Below are positions 44,626 to 55,031 of a stretch of 64,000 bases of DNA, piece after piece. The stretch comes from Bradyrhizobium sp. CSA207 (GTDB taxonomy: Bacteria; Pseudomonadota; Alphaproteobacteria; Rhizobiales; Xanthobacteraceae), in the NCBI RefSeq assembly GCF_029051685.1, contig NZ_JAACFT010000026.1:1-64000 (forward strand). The letters are read 5' to 3'. Position 1 is the stretch's first letter; every line of letters starts with the position of its first letter. Both the position numbers and the translations under genes were made by a program. The notes below the pieces were generated by a model that was not told the DNA's origin, did no database searches, and worked only from the letters and a program-made list of their open reading frames with translations.

Positions 44626-45375
44626 GTGACGGGTAAGGTTGCGATCATCACCGGCGGCAGCCGCGGCATCGGCCGCGCGACTGCGATCGCTGCGGCCGCG
44701 CGCGGCTTCCGCGTCGTCGTCGGCTACGTCAGCAACAAGGCGGCCGCCGACGATGTGGTCAGCCAGATCGAGGCCAGCAACGGCAAGGCCATCGCGGTGA
44801 AGTGCGATGTCGCCGAGGAAGGCGATATCCTCGCGCTGTTCGAGGCCGCCGATCAGTTCGGCACGTTAGGTGCGCTCGTCAATAATGGCGGCATCGTCGG
44901 GACCAGCGGCGTACGTGTCGACGAGATGTCGGCCGAGCGCATCCAGCGTGTGATGGCGGTCAACGTCACCGGCTCCATCCTGTGCGCCCGCGAAGCCGTG
45001 AAGCGGATGTCGACCAAGCACGGCGGCCAGGGCGGCGTCATCGTCAATCTGTCGTCGGTCGCTGCCAGGTTAGGTGCGCCCAACACCTATGTCGATTACG
45101 CGGCGTCCAAGGGCGCGATCGATTCCTTCACCGTCGGCCTCGGCCATGAGGTCGCGGGCGAGGGCATTCGCGTCGCGGGCATCCGCCCCGGCCTGATCGA
45201 CACCGAAATCCATGCCGCCGGCGGCGAGCCCGACCGCGCCCATCGTCTGGCCCATTTGGTGCCGATGAAGCGCGTCGGCACCGCCGAGGAAATAGCCAAC
45301 GCCATCGTCTGGCTGATGTCGGACGATGCCTCCTACGTCACCTCAGCCATTCTCGATGTGTCCGGCGGACGCTGA
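44626..45375 (+). CDS. SDR oxidoreductase between sucB and lpdA
   Basis: This 249-residue short-chain dehydrogenase has the cofactor loop TGGSRGIG near the N-terminus, NNGG (ALVNNGGIVG), catalytic Ser (VNLSSVAAR) and YAASK as the tyrosine-lysine pair. The substrate is unknown; sequences of this type are often annotated as glucose/ribitol dehydrogenase-like. The GTG at 44626 has GGAGG five bases before it, whereas the ATG at 44614 contains part of that site; the GTG is therefore preferred. It is 37 bases before lpdA and on the same strand. Confidence 0.88.
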   Translation: MTGKVAIITGGSRGIGRATAIAAAARGFRVVVGYVSNKAAADDVVSQIEASNGKAIAVKCDVAEEGDILALFEAADQFGTLGALVNNGGIVGTSGVRVDEMSAERIQRVMAVNVTGSILCAREAVKRMSTKHGGQGGVIVNLSSVAARLGAPNTYVDYAASKGAIDSFTVGLGHEVAGEGIRVAGIRPGLIDTEIHAAGGEPDRAHRLAHLVPMKRVGTAEEIANAIVWLMSDDASYVTSAILDVSGGR

Positions 45376-45412
45376 CACATCCCTTCACGCTAAACTTACG
45401 GGACTTTCTCTC

Positions 45413-46813
45413 ATGGCTACCTACGATCTCGTCGTCATCGGCACCGGACCGGGCGGTTATGTCTGCGCGGTGCGCGCCGCGCAGCTCGGCATGAAAGTGG
45501 CCGTGGTGGAAAAGAACGCCACGCTCGGCGGCACCTGCCTCAATGTCGGCTGCATGCCGTCGAAGGCGCTGCTGCACGCGTCCGAAATGTTCGAGGAAGC
45601 CGCGCATTCCTTTGCCAAGATGGGCGTGTCCGTCTCGGCGCCGAAGCTCGAGCTGCCGGCGATGATGAACTTCAAGCAGCAGGGCATCGACGGCAACGTC
45701 AAGGGCGTCGAGTTCCTGATGAAGAAGAACAAGATCGACGTGCTCAAGGGCACCGGCAAGATCCTCGGCACCGGCAAGGTGGAAGTGTCCGCCGACAGCA
45801 AGTCGCAACTGGTCGAGACCAAGAACATCGTCATCGCCACCGGCTCGGACATCGCGCGGCTGAAGGGCATCGAGATCGACGAAAAGCGCATCGTGTCCTC
45901 GACCGGCGCGCTGTCGCTGGACAAGGTGCCTGGAAAACTCCTGATCGTCGGCGCCGGCGTGATCGGCCTCGAGCTCGGCTCGGTCTGGCAACGCCTCGGC
46001 GCCGAAGTCATCGTCGTCGAATTCCTCGACCGCATCCTGCCCGGCATGGACGGCGAGATCGCTAAGCAATTCCAGCGCATCCTGGAAAAACAGGGCTTTG
46101 CCTTCAAGCTGGGCTCGAAGCTCACGGGTGTCGAAGCGAACAGCAAGGCATTGCTCGCCAAGATCGAGCCGGCCGCAGGCGGCGCGGCGGAGACGCTCGA
46201 AGCGGACGTCATTCTCGTCTGCATCGGCCGCGTGCCCTACACCGATGGCCTCGGCCTGAAGGAGGCCGGCGTTGCGCTCGACAATCGCGGGCGCGTCCAG
46301 ATCGATCCGCATTTCGCCACCAGCCTCAAGGACGTCTATGCCATCGGCGACGTCGTCGCGGGCCCGATGCTCGCGCACAAGGCCGAGGATGAAGGCGTTG
46401 CGGTTGCGGAGATCATCGCAGGGCAAGCCGGCCATGTGAATTACGACGTTATCCCAGGCGTCGTGTATACCACGCCGGAGGTGTCCTGCGTCGGCAAGAC
46501 CGAGGAGGAGCTGAAGCAGGCGGGCACCGCCTATACCGTCGGGAAGTTTCCCTTTACCGCCAACGGCCGTTCCAAGGTCAACCAGACCACTGACGGCTTC
46601 GTGAAGATTCTCGCAGATGCGAAGACCGATCGCGTGCTCGGCGTCCACATTATCGGCCGCGAAGCCGGCGAAATGATCCACGAAGCGGCCGTTCTCATGG
46701 AGTTTGGCGGCAGTGCGGAGGATCTCGCCCGCACCTGCCACGCGCATCCGACCCGCTCCGAGGCCATCAAGGAGGCCGCGCTTGCGGTGGGCAAGCGGGC
46801 CATCCATATGTAG
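45413..46813 (+). CDS. lpdA: Dihydrolipoyl dehydrogenase (E3)
   Basis: This FAD enzyme of 466 residues reoxidises the lipoyl group of SucB. The redox pair is C42 and C47 (GGTCLNVGC), the FAD loop is GTGPGGYV, and the C-terminal HAHPTRSE carries the catalytic His and Glu. It serves the 2-oxoglutarate complex of this operon and perhaps pyruvate dehydrogenase. The start is the ATG at 45413 (MATYDLVVIG). Confidence 0.97.
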   Translation: MATYDLVVIGTGPGGYVCAVRAAQLGMKVAVVEKNATLGGTCLNVGCMPSKALLHASEMFEEAAHSFAKMGVSVSAPKLELPAMMNFKQQGIDGNVKGVEFLMKKNKIDVLKGTGKILGTGKVEVSADSKSQLVETKNIVIATGSDIARLKGIEIDEKRIVSSTGALSLDKVPGKLLIVGAGVIGLELGSVWQRLGAEVIVVEFLDRILPGMDGEIAKQFQRILEKQGFAFKLGSKLTGVEANSKALLAKIEPAAGGAAETLEADVILVCIGRVPYTDGLGLKEAGVALDNRGRVQIDPHFATSLKDVYAIGDVVAGPMLAHKAEDEGVAVAEIIAGQAGHVNYDVIPGVVYTTPEVSCVGKTEEELKQAGTAYTVGKFPFTANGRSKVNQTTDGFVKILADAKTDRVLGVHIIGREAGEMIHEAAVLMEFGGSAEDLARTCHAHPTRSEAIKEAALAVGKRAIHM

Positions 46814-46846
46814 GCGACGCCAGAGCCGAATCGGGCGGGACAACAC

Positions 46847-47377
46847 ATGCTGCGCCGCCTTCTTCAACCGGTCTGGGTTCTGCTTGCGATCATCTTCCTG
46901 ATCGAAGCCTGGCTGTGGGACCATCTCGAGCCGATCGTCGCGCGGGTCGTCGCAGCGATCCCGCTTGCGCGGTTCAAGCAGTGGCTGACGGAGCGCGTCG
47001 ATACGCTATCGCCGGCCATGACGCTGATCGTGTTCGCCGTTCCCATTATTCCGCTGTTTCCGCTCAAGCTGGTCGGCCTGTGGCTGCTCACGCATGAATA
47101 CTGGACCAGCGCGATCTTCACGATCGTGTTCGCGAAGATGCTCGGCGTCGGCGTCACCGCGTTCGTCTTCGACGTGACGCGCGACAAGCTGATGGAGATG
47201 GCCTGGTTCGAGCGGCTCTATGTCCTGGTGCTGAAGCTGCGCGCCAGGGCGACCGAGCTCGTCGATCCCGTCAAGCAGCGCATCAGGGAGCTGATCGCCG
47301 GCAACGGCGAAGGCTGGTCCTCGCGCACGCTCCGCCTGATCCAGCGCTTCCGCAAGAGCGTGCACGAAGCGCGCTGA
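46847..47377 (+). CDS. Membrane protein of unknown function downstream of lpdA
   Basis: This 176-residue protein has one N-terminal hydrophobic segment (VWVLLAIIFLIEAWLW, about 9-24) and two more near residues 57-85 and 88-110. An amphipathic basic C-terminal half ends RFRKSVHEAR. I recognise no enzyme motif. It begins 33 bases after lpdA on the same strand, so it is probably co-transcribed with the TCA genes. Its function cannot be deduced. Confidence 0.75.
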   Translation: MLRRLLQPVWVLLAIIFLIEAWLWDHLEPIVARVVAAIPLARFKQWLTERVDTLSPAMTLIVFAVPIIPLFPLKLVGLWLLTHEYWTSAIFTIVFAKMLGVGVTAFVFDVTRDKLMEMAWFERLYVLVLKLRARATELVDPVKQRIRELIAGNGEGWSSRTLRLIQRFRKSVHEAR

Positions 47378-47399
47378 GCGCGGCGACGATGGGGCTCAC

Positions 47400-47472
47400 G
47401 TAGCCCGGATGGAGCGCAGCGCAATCCGGGGAGAGCCGTCCCCGCATTCCACTTCTCTCCATGCGGGCTACA
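47400..47472. repeat. Family C inverted repeat pair, copy 2
   Basis: GTAGCCCGGATGGAGCGCAG faces a diverged arm TTCTCTCCATGCGGGCTAC between convergent genes. Confidence 0.75.
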
Positions 47473-47476
47473 AGTG

Positions 47477-48067
47477 TCAATGCAAATGCAGCAGATGCGG
47501 CCACCACAGGCCGAGCGCGGTCATGACGATGCCGGCCAGCGTCAGGAGGCCGCTGACATAGGCCAGCGCGAGCATGCCGGTGATGATGGTGGCCGATGCC
47601 AGCACGATGCCGATCTGGAAGGCGGCCGACGCAAGCTCGAAGTGATGATACTTCGCGGTGGCCTCGTCGCGATCATGCTCGGCGTGCTTGGCCTTCTCGG
47701 CGAGTTGCTCGGTGCCTTCGCCGGTCTCCGGCTCGGAGCGGTAGCGTGCCGCGGTCTTCTGCCAGTCCTCGATCTGCTTCTGCGCCGCCGCCTTGATGGC
47801 GTCGTCGGTCGCCGAGCCCAGCGTCAACTTGCCCTGGTCCGCCGCGGTCTGCACCACGGTGCGGCGGATGCTCTTGGCCTGGAAGAAGGCCCAGAGGTTG
47901 GACGCCTCGACGTTCTTGCTGATCGATTCGGTCTGCGCGCCCTTGCCGAGCGTCTCGGAGATCGCCAGGAACAGCGCCAGCACGGCGATCAGAAGGGCGA
48001 TGTTCTTGTTCGAGCCGGACGCGTGCTCGGCGTGTTCGGCGTGCTCCATGCTTTCATGTGCGCTCAT
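47477..48067 (-). CDS. DUF4337 membrane protein
   Basis: The 196-residue protein has a His/Glu-rich N-terminus (ESMEHAEHAEHASGSNKNIA), a first membrane helix (about 24-40), a charged helical middle part (about 50-140), and two C-terminal helices (about 140-190, FQIGIVLASATIITGMLALA). It matches DUF4337, whose function is unknown. The start is the ATG at 48067 (MSAHESMEHA), in an AGGAGGGA context. It is divergent from nothing; xerC lies upstream on the same strand. Confidence 0.85.
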   Translation of the reverse strand: MSAHESMEHAEHAEHASGSNKNIALLIAVLALFLAISETLGKGAQTESISKNVEASNLWAFFQAKSIRRTVVQTAADQGKLTLGSATDDAIKAAAQKQIEDWQKTAARYRSEPETGEGTEQLAEKAKHAEHDRDEATAKYHHFELASAAFQIGIVLASATIITGMLALAYVSGLLTLAGIVMTALGLWWPHLLHLH

Positions 48068-48150
48068 GATGTCCCTCCTGCCTCGGTTCCCCACGATTGA
48101 CCGAACCGCGGGCGACGCGCAAGAGGCAAGCAAGTTATGACGTCAGTGTG

Positions 48151-49116
48151 TCACCGCCGCGGATGCGCGCTGGCATAGACTTCCAGCAGCCGCTCGGAAT
48201 CGATGCCGGTATAGATCTGCGTGGTCGAGAGCGAGGAATGGCCGAGCAATTCCTGGATCGCGCGCAGATCGCCGCCGCGCGACAACAGGTGCGTGGCGAA
48301 GGAATGCCGCAGCGCGTGCGGGGTGGCGCTGTCGGGCAGGCCGAGCGCGCCGCGAAGCCGCTCCATCGCGAGCTGGATGATGCGCGGGCTGAGCGGACCG
48401 CCGCGCGCGCCGAGGAAAATCGGGCCCTCGGGAGGCAGCGGATGCGGGCACATCGCGGCATACTCTTGAACGAGCGCGAGCACGTTTCGCAGCACCGGCA
48501 CCATGCGGGTCTTGTTGCCCTTGCCGGTGACCACGAGCACGTCGCCTTCGCCCGGCCGCGGCACTTCGCGGCGCTTCAGTCCCAGCGCTTCGGAGATGCG
48601 CAGGCCCGAGCCGTACAGCAGCGCCATCACCGCGGCGTCGCGGGCGAGAATCCAGCTCTCGCGCTCTTCGCCGGCGCGCTCGTCGGCGTCCGCAAGGCGT
48701 TTTGCCGACGCCATCGGCAGCGGCTTCGGCAGGCTTTTTGCGACTTTCGGCGCGCGGATCGCCGACAGCGCGCCGACCTTGCCGTTGCCTTCGCGCTCGA
48801 GGAAGCGGCCGAACGAGCGCAGGCCGGCGAGTGCGCGCATCAGCGAGCGGCCGGCAATATCGTCGGCGCGGCGCATCGCCATGAAGGCGCGGATGTCGGT
48901 GGCCTCAAGCGCGGCAAACCGCTTAAGCGTCACGCGCTCGCCCCAATGGGTACAGAGGAAATCGAGGCATTGCCGCAAGTCGCGGGCATAGGCCTCCAGC
49001 GTCTTCGGCGACAGCCGCCGCTCAGTGCCGAGATGCGACAGCCAGCGCGCCATCTCCTGCGCGATGTCAGGATCGGCGCTGGCGAGCTCGATTTGTGGGG
49101 CGGCCGCTTTGCTCAT
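48151..49116 (-). CDS. xerC: Tyrosine recombinase XerC
   Basis: XerC resolves chromosome dimers at dif together with XerD and FtsK. The 321-residue protein has the catalytic set: Arg in GSGLRISEAL, Lys in VTGKGNKTR, HxxR in HALRHSFATHLL, His in LGHSSLSTTQ and Tyr in IYTGI. The start is the ATG at 49116 (MSKAAAPQI); a GTG eight codons upstream is possible. It is divergent from priA and is chromosomal rather than part of an integron or phage, since no att or other phage genes accompany it. Confidence 0.93.
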   Translation of the reverse strand: MSKAAAPQIELASADPDIAQEMARWLSHLGTERRLSPKTLEAYARDLRQCLDFLCTHWGERVTLKRFAALEATDIRAFMAMRRADDIAGRSLMRALAGLRSFGRFLEREGNGKVGALSAIRAPKVAKSLPKPLPMASAKRLADADERAGEERESWILARDAAVMALLYGSGLRISEALGLKRREVPRPGEGDVLVVTGKGNKTRMVPVLRNVLALVQEYAAMCPHPLPPEGPIFLGARGGPLSPRIIQLAMERLRGALGLPDSATPHALRHSFATHLLSRGGDLRAIQELLGHSSLSTTQIYTGIDSERLLEVYASAHPRR

Positions 49117-49239
49117 GCGCTCTGGACGTAGTGATTCCACTCAGTATATCGCATCACACTCGTTTACTGTTCGCTAAGGCGGCCTCGCGGCGCTAGCCTT
49201 GAAGGCCCCCGGTTCCGATTCTTCGTCCAAAGACCATTC

Positions 49240-51450
49240 ATGGATCAATCACCGCGCAGCAGCACCGCCTCCGCCAATGCGACCCGCATGGTCGACGTGC
49301 TGGTGCCGGTTGCGCTCGACCATGCCTATTCTTACCGCGTGCCGCGCGGCATGGAGCTCAAGGCAGGCGATCTCGTCAGTGTGCCGCTCGGCCCGCGCGA
49401 GGTGCTCGCCGTGGTCTGGGCGGACAATACCAATCCCGATCCGCGCCTGCACAATCGCCTGAAGGACGTCAGCGAGAAGCTCGATCTTCCACCCCTGAAG
49501 GGCGAGCTGCGCTCGGTGGTCGACTGGGTCGCCAATTACACGCTGAGCCCGCGCGGCATGGTGCTGCGCATGTGCCTGCGAATGGGCGACAGCCTCGGCC
49601 CCGAGAGGGTGCGCGCCGGCGTGCGCCTGGTCGGCGACCCGCCGCGGCGGCTGACACCGGCGCGGCAGCGCGTGATGGAGGCGTTGTCGGACCGGCTGCT
49701 GCACGGCAAGTCGGAGGTGGCGAAAGAGGCCGGCGTTTCGGCCGGCGTGATCGACGGCCTGGTCGACGAAGGCACGCTCGCGGTCGAGCCGCTGCCGCCG
49801 CCTCCACCGCCGCCGGCGCCCGATCCCGGCTTTGGCCGGCCGGATTTCACGCCACTCCAGCTTTCTGCGGTCGACACCATGCGTGCGCTCGCGGCCAACG
49901 GCACCTTTCACGTTGCCCTGCTCGACGGCGTCACCGGCTCGGGCAAGACCGAGGTCTATTTCGAGGCCATCGCCGAGGCCATCCGCCGCGGCAAGCAATC
50001 GCTCATCCTGATGCCGGAGATCGCGCTCACCGGCCAGTTCCTCGACCGCTTCGCACAGCGCTTCGGCGTGCGGCCGCTGGAGTGGCATTCGGAGCTGACC
50101 CCGCGCACCCGCGCACGCAACTGGGCTGCGATCTGCGACGGCAGCGCGCCGGTCGTGGTCGGTGCGCGCTCGGCGCTGTTTTTGCCCTACGCCAATCTGG
50201 GGCTCATCGTGGTCGATGAAGAGCACGACCAGGCCTACAAGCAGGACGACGGCGTGCATTATCACGCCCGCGACATGGCGGTGGTGCGGGCGCATATCGC
50301 AAAGATTCCGATCGTGCTGGCGTCCGCGACGCCGTCGGTCGAGTCCGAGGTCAACGCCCGCAAGAACCGCTATCAGCGCATCGCGCTGCCCTCGCGCTTC
50401 GGCGGCCAGCACATGCCGCATATCGAGGCGATCGACCTGCGCCGCGAGCCGCCTGCGCGCGGCCGCTTCATCTCGCCGCGCCTGGCGTCCGAGATCAGGA
50501 CCGCGATCGAGCGGCGCGAGCAGGCGCTATTGTTCCTCAATCGCCGCGGCTATGCGCCGCTGACGCTGTGCCGCGCCTGCGGCCATCGCTTCGCCTGCAC
50601 CATCTGCGACGCCTGGCTGGTCGATCATCGCTTCCGCCAGCGGCTGGTCTGTCATCATTGCGGGTTCTCGATGCCGCGCCCGCAGGCCTGCCCGCATTGC
50701 GCGGCGGAGGAATCGCTGGTCGCGGTCGGGCCCGGTGTCGAGCGCTTGCAGGAGGAGGCGGCCGCGCTGTTTCCGGAGGCGCGCACCATGGTGCTGTCGA
50801 GCGATCTCATCACCTCGATCGAGGCGATGCGCTCCGAGCTGAACGACATTGCCGAAGGCCGCGTCGACATCATCATCGGCACGCAGCTCGTTGCCAAGGG
50901 TCACAATTTCCCGCGGCTCAATCTGGTCGGCGTGGTCGATGCGGATCTGGGCCTCTCCAACGGCGATCCGCGTGCGGCGGAGCGCACCTGGCAATTGCTC
51001 AACCAGGTGATCGGCCGCGCCGGGCGCGAGCAGGGCCGCGGCGTCGGCTATCTCCAGACCCATCAGCCGGATCATCCCGTGATGAAGGCGCTGATCGCCT
51101 GCGACCGCGAGGCGTTCTACGACAGCGAGATCGATTTGCGCGAGCGCACGCTCTATCCGCCGTTCGGTCGGCTTGCGAGCCTGATCATCTCCGCAGGCGA
51201 CCGCCCGAGCGCGGAAGGCTTTGGCCGCCGGCTGGTTGCGCTGGCGCCGCGCGACGAGCGCGTGCAGGTGCTGGGGCCCGCGGAAGCGCCGCTCGCGGTG
51301 ATCAAGGGCCGTTACCGCTTCCGCATCCTGGTGAAATCGGCGCGCGGCTTCGACCTGTCAGATTATTTGCGCAACTGGCTCGCCGCCAGCCCGAAGCCGA
51401 AGGGCAACCAGAAGCTCGAGGTCGACGTCGATCCGCAGAGCTTTTTGTAG
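49240..51450 (+). CDS. priA: Primosomal protein N' (PriA helicase)
   Basis: This 736-residue helicase restarts stalled replication forks. It has an N-terminal 3'-DNA-binding domain, Walker A GSGKT (233-237), DEEH Walker B (VVDEEHDQAYK), and the eight-cysteine zinc-binding insert (CRACGHRFACTIC, then CHHCGFSMPRPQACPHC). Start: ATG at 49240 (MDQSPRSST). It is divergent from xerC, both genes serving chromosome maintenance. Confidence 0.96.
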   Translation: MDQSPRSSTASANATRMVDVLVPVALDHAYSYRVPRGMELKAGDLVSVPLGPREVLAVVWADNTNPDPRLHNRLKDVSEKLDLPPLKGELRSVVDWVANYTLSPRGMVLRMCLRMGDSLGPERVRAGVRLVGDPPRRLTPARQRVMEALSDRLLHGKSEVAKEAGVSAGVIDGLVDEGTLAVEPLPPPPPPPAPDPGFGRPDFTPLQLSAVDTMRALAANGTFHVALLDGVTGSGKTEVYFEAIAEAIRRGKQSLILMPEIALTGQFLDRFAQRFGVRPLEWHSELTPRTRARNWAAICDGSAPVVVGARSALFLPYANLGLIVVDEEHDQAYKQDDGVHYHARDMAVVRAHIAKIPIVLASATPSVESEVNARKNRYQRIALPSRFGGQHMPHIEAIDLRREPPARGRFISPRLASEIRTAIERREQALLFLNRRGYAPLTLCRACGHRFACTICDAWLVDHRFRQRLVCHHCGFSMPRPQACPHCAAEESLVAVGPGVERLQEEAAALFPEARTMVLSSDLITSIEAMRSELNDIAEGRVDIIIGTQLVAKGHNFPRLNLVGVVDADLGLSNGDPRAAERTWQLLNQVIGRAGREQGRGVGYLQTHQPDHPVMKALIACDREAFYDSEIDLRERTLYPPFGRLASLIISAGDRPSAEGFGRRLVALAPRDERVQVLGPAEAPLAVIKGRYRFRILVKSARGFDLSDYLRNWLAASPKPKGNQKLEVDVDPQSFL

Positions 51451-51472
51451 GCGCCGCTGTCACGACGAGCCT

Positions 51473-51560
51473 GTAGCCCGGATGGAGCGAAGCGCAATCC
51501 GGGACAAGTCGATCCACATACGAAGACTCCCGGATTTCGCTGCGCTCCATCCGGGCTACG
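51473..51560. repeat. Family C inverted repeat pair, copy 3
   Basis: GTAGCCCGGATGGAGCGAAG faces CGCTGCGCTCCATCCGGGCTAC, downstream of priA. It is the best-preserved copy. Confidence 0.8.
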
Positions 51561-51590
51561 CGTCGCCCCGGAATGACGGCGCGCAACAAA

Positions 51591-51620
51591 AAGCCCGCCG
51601 TCCCCCAAGACGGCGGGTTT
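51591..51620. terminator. Bidirectional terminator between priA and rlpA
   Basis: CCCGCCGTC and GACGGCGGG (51594-51602 and 51609-51617) form a 9-bp stem, with AAAAAG before and TTTGTTT after, so it can end transcripts in either direction. Confidence 0.75.
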
Positions 51621-51674
51621 GTTTCACGCGCGCGGCAAGCTGCTCATGCTGTGCTGCGCGGCGCGTTGAGGGTC

Positions 51675-52166
51675 TTAAGAGACGACCTCTGCGGTGACGC
51701 GGCCGACGCCGGCGCCGGTGAGGCCGATGGCGCGGGCAGCGCCCGTAGAGAGGTCGAGGACGCGGCCGCGAATGAACGGACCCCGGTCGTTGATGGTGAC
51801 GACGACGCTCGAGCCGCCATGGGTAACGCGCAGCTTGGTGCCGAACGGCAGCGAACGGTGCGCCGCGGTCATGGCGTTCTGGTTGAAGCGCTGGCCCGAG
51901 GCGGTCTTGCTGCCGGATTCGTTGCCGTAGAAGGAGGCCATGCCGGAGAAGCTGCGCCCCGTGCCGGTCGACGGTGTCATTGCCGCATTGGCGTTGCGCC
52001 AATCCGAATTGGTCTCGGCCTGGGCGTGGTGGCGGTGATGGTGCCGGTGGTGTCTCGACTTGGCTGAAGCCTCGGTGGCAGTTCCACCGATGAGAAGAGT
52101 TGCGGCGACGAAAGCGAGCGCCGTACGAGGCCGGGTTACATACCCCAGCATCTTAAATGACAGCAT
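51675..52166 (-). CDS. rlpA: RlpA-family septal ring lytic transglycosylase
   Basis: The 163-residue protein has a signal peptide (about 1-35, cut near ASA), a His/Arg-rich stretch (SRHHRHHHRHH), and a double-psi beta-barrel domain. The domain has ASFYGNESGSKTASGQRFN and TKLRVTHGGSSVVVTINDRGP. RlpA cleaves naked glycan strands at the septum. No lipobox is visible and the SPOR domain is absent, so it is a short-form member. The start at 52166 could also be five codons on. Confidence 0.88.
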   Translation of the reverse strand: MLSFKMLGYVTRPRTALAFVAATLLIGGTATEASAKSRHHRHHHRHHAQAETNSDWRNANAAMTPSTGTGRSFSGMASFYGNESGSKTASGQRFNQNAMTAAHRSLPFGTKLRVTHGGSSVVVTINDRGPFIRGRVLDLSTGAARAIGLTGAGVGRVTAEVVS

Positions 52167-52820
52167 CTAGTGGTCCCTACGCTAGTATTGCCACATATGT
52201 GGCTAATGGAGCCCCGATCACTTTGTGAGCGAGATGGCGTTTCGTTTCGCAATGCGGCATGAATTGGGCAGTAGTTCCAGTATGTGTGCGGCTGAAACAT
52301 CTTGTTACTCGGGCCGGTATTCGAGGGATGTTCTGTAATATTTTGCTTTAACGATCTTTTAACTTACTCAATACTTACGAATACTGCAGTTTGCAGTCAT
52401 CACTTTGGAAATTTAGAATTGGGTAAGTATTCGCCGGGTGAAACCAGCGGCGCGGAGTTCACGCCTCAGCGAGCCGTGTTCATGGCCGCTATGCGCTGAG
52501 AGCAGGAACAAATCGGCGAGGAGGCGCACCAGCCGCCGGTGTCAATTCCATGGCATGCGCAGATCGGCATGGCAGATCGCCGCCGAGCGATCGCGCCGTG
52601 CGACGAACTGGCGACAGAACCGCAGAGCCTTTAAACTTGGCGTCATGTTGCACGTGCGCGCCTGCTATGTTAGCAAAGCCGCGATTTTAACGAGCCCGGC
52701 ACTCCCCTGTGCCGGTCGGAAATCGAAGTCCCGCTTGAATTCCAAGGGCTTGGATCGCTAGGCGCCGCTTCGTGGCGACGGTTTTTCCCTTGCGAATTTG
52801 ACAGCTAAAAGAGCACGTCT
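52167..52820. other. 654-base divergent region between rlpA and atpHAGDC
   Basis: Positions 52290-52440 are strikingly AT-rich for this genome, and hold a 9-bp inverted repeat (AATACTTAC 52370-52378 with GTAAGTATT 52423-52431). A hairpin CCGGCAC/GTGCCGG (52696-52702/52709-52715) with a TCCCCT loop lies in the leader of atpH. I see no supported protein gene: the small frames here lack coding character. The region presumably contains promoters for both directions. Confidence 0.5.
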
Positions 52821-53380
52821 GTGGCTGCAGAAGATACGTCCGTTTCCGGTGTGTCGGGCCGTTATGCAACGGCCTTGTTTGAATTGGCCCGCGACCAGAA
52901 AGTGGTCGACGAGGTCAAGGCCGATCTCGAGCGGTTCGAGGGGCTGCTGAACGAAAGCGCCGATCTGAAGCGCCTCGTCCGCAGCCCCGTGTTCGCGGCC
53001 GAGGCCCAGTCCAGGGCGCTCAGCGCAGTGCTGGACAAGGCCGGGATCGCCGGCATTTCCGCCAATTTCCTCAAAGTCCTGACCGCCAACCGCCGGCTGT
53101 TCGCGGTGGCCGACGTCATCCGCGCCTACCGCGCCCTGGTCGCCAAGTTCAAGGGCGAGGCGACTGCGGACGTCACCGTGGCGGAGGCGCTCTCTGACAA
53201 GAATCTCGACGCTCTCAAGGTTGCCCTGAAATCGGTGACCGGCAAGGACGTCGCGCTGAACGTGAAAGTCGATCCCTCCATCATCGGTGGCCTCGTGGTC
53301 AAGCTTGGCAGCCGCATGATCGATAGTTCGCTTCGCACCAAACTCAATTCGATCAAGCACGCGATGAAAGAGGCAGGCTG

Positions 53381-53381
<1 letters not shown>
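52821..53381 (+). CDS. atpH: ATP synthase F1 subunit delta
   Basis: The 186-residue delta subunit (OSCP) is the stator link between F1 and subunit b. The N-terminal GRYATALFELA and the C-terminal VDPSIIGGLVVKLGSRMIDS are the family signatures. The start is a GTG at 52821. It is the first gene of atpHAGDC; its stop overlaps the atpA start (TGATG). atpIBEF are not in this window, consistent with the split atp loci of Rhizobiales. Confidence 0.96.
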
Positions 53382-54910
<1,529 letters not shown>

Positions 54911-54949
54911 GGCCGTCCCCGCCTGGACTGCGTGGGAGACGAAGACGTG

Positions 54950-54978
54950 GATGCCCGGGACAAGCCCGGGCATGACGA
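54950..54978. repeat. Family F hairpin between atpA and atpG
   Basis: ATGCCCGGG (54951-54959) and CCCGGGCAT (54965-54973) form a perfect 9-bp stem with a 5-base loop, with GTGG before and GACGACAG after, inside the atp operon. Confidence 0.75.
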
Positions 54979-55031
54979 CAGAAATAGGCTAGCGGCTTGA
55001 CCGCAAGGGATCGAGCCGTCGGGGACGAAGA

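Noticed and set aside
48151..49116. XerC considered as an integron or phage integrase
   Set aside because: The sequence features, its divergence from priA and the absence of att sites or other phage genes support the housekeeping dimer-resolution enzyme.
52302..52499. 65-residue frame in the AT-rich region upstream of the atp operon
   Set aside because: No Shine-Dalgarno, no recognisable family and codon use unlike the genome; best regarded as chance.
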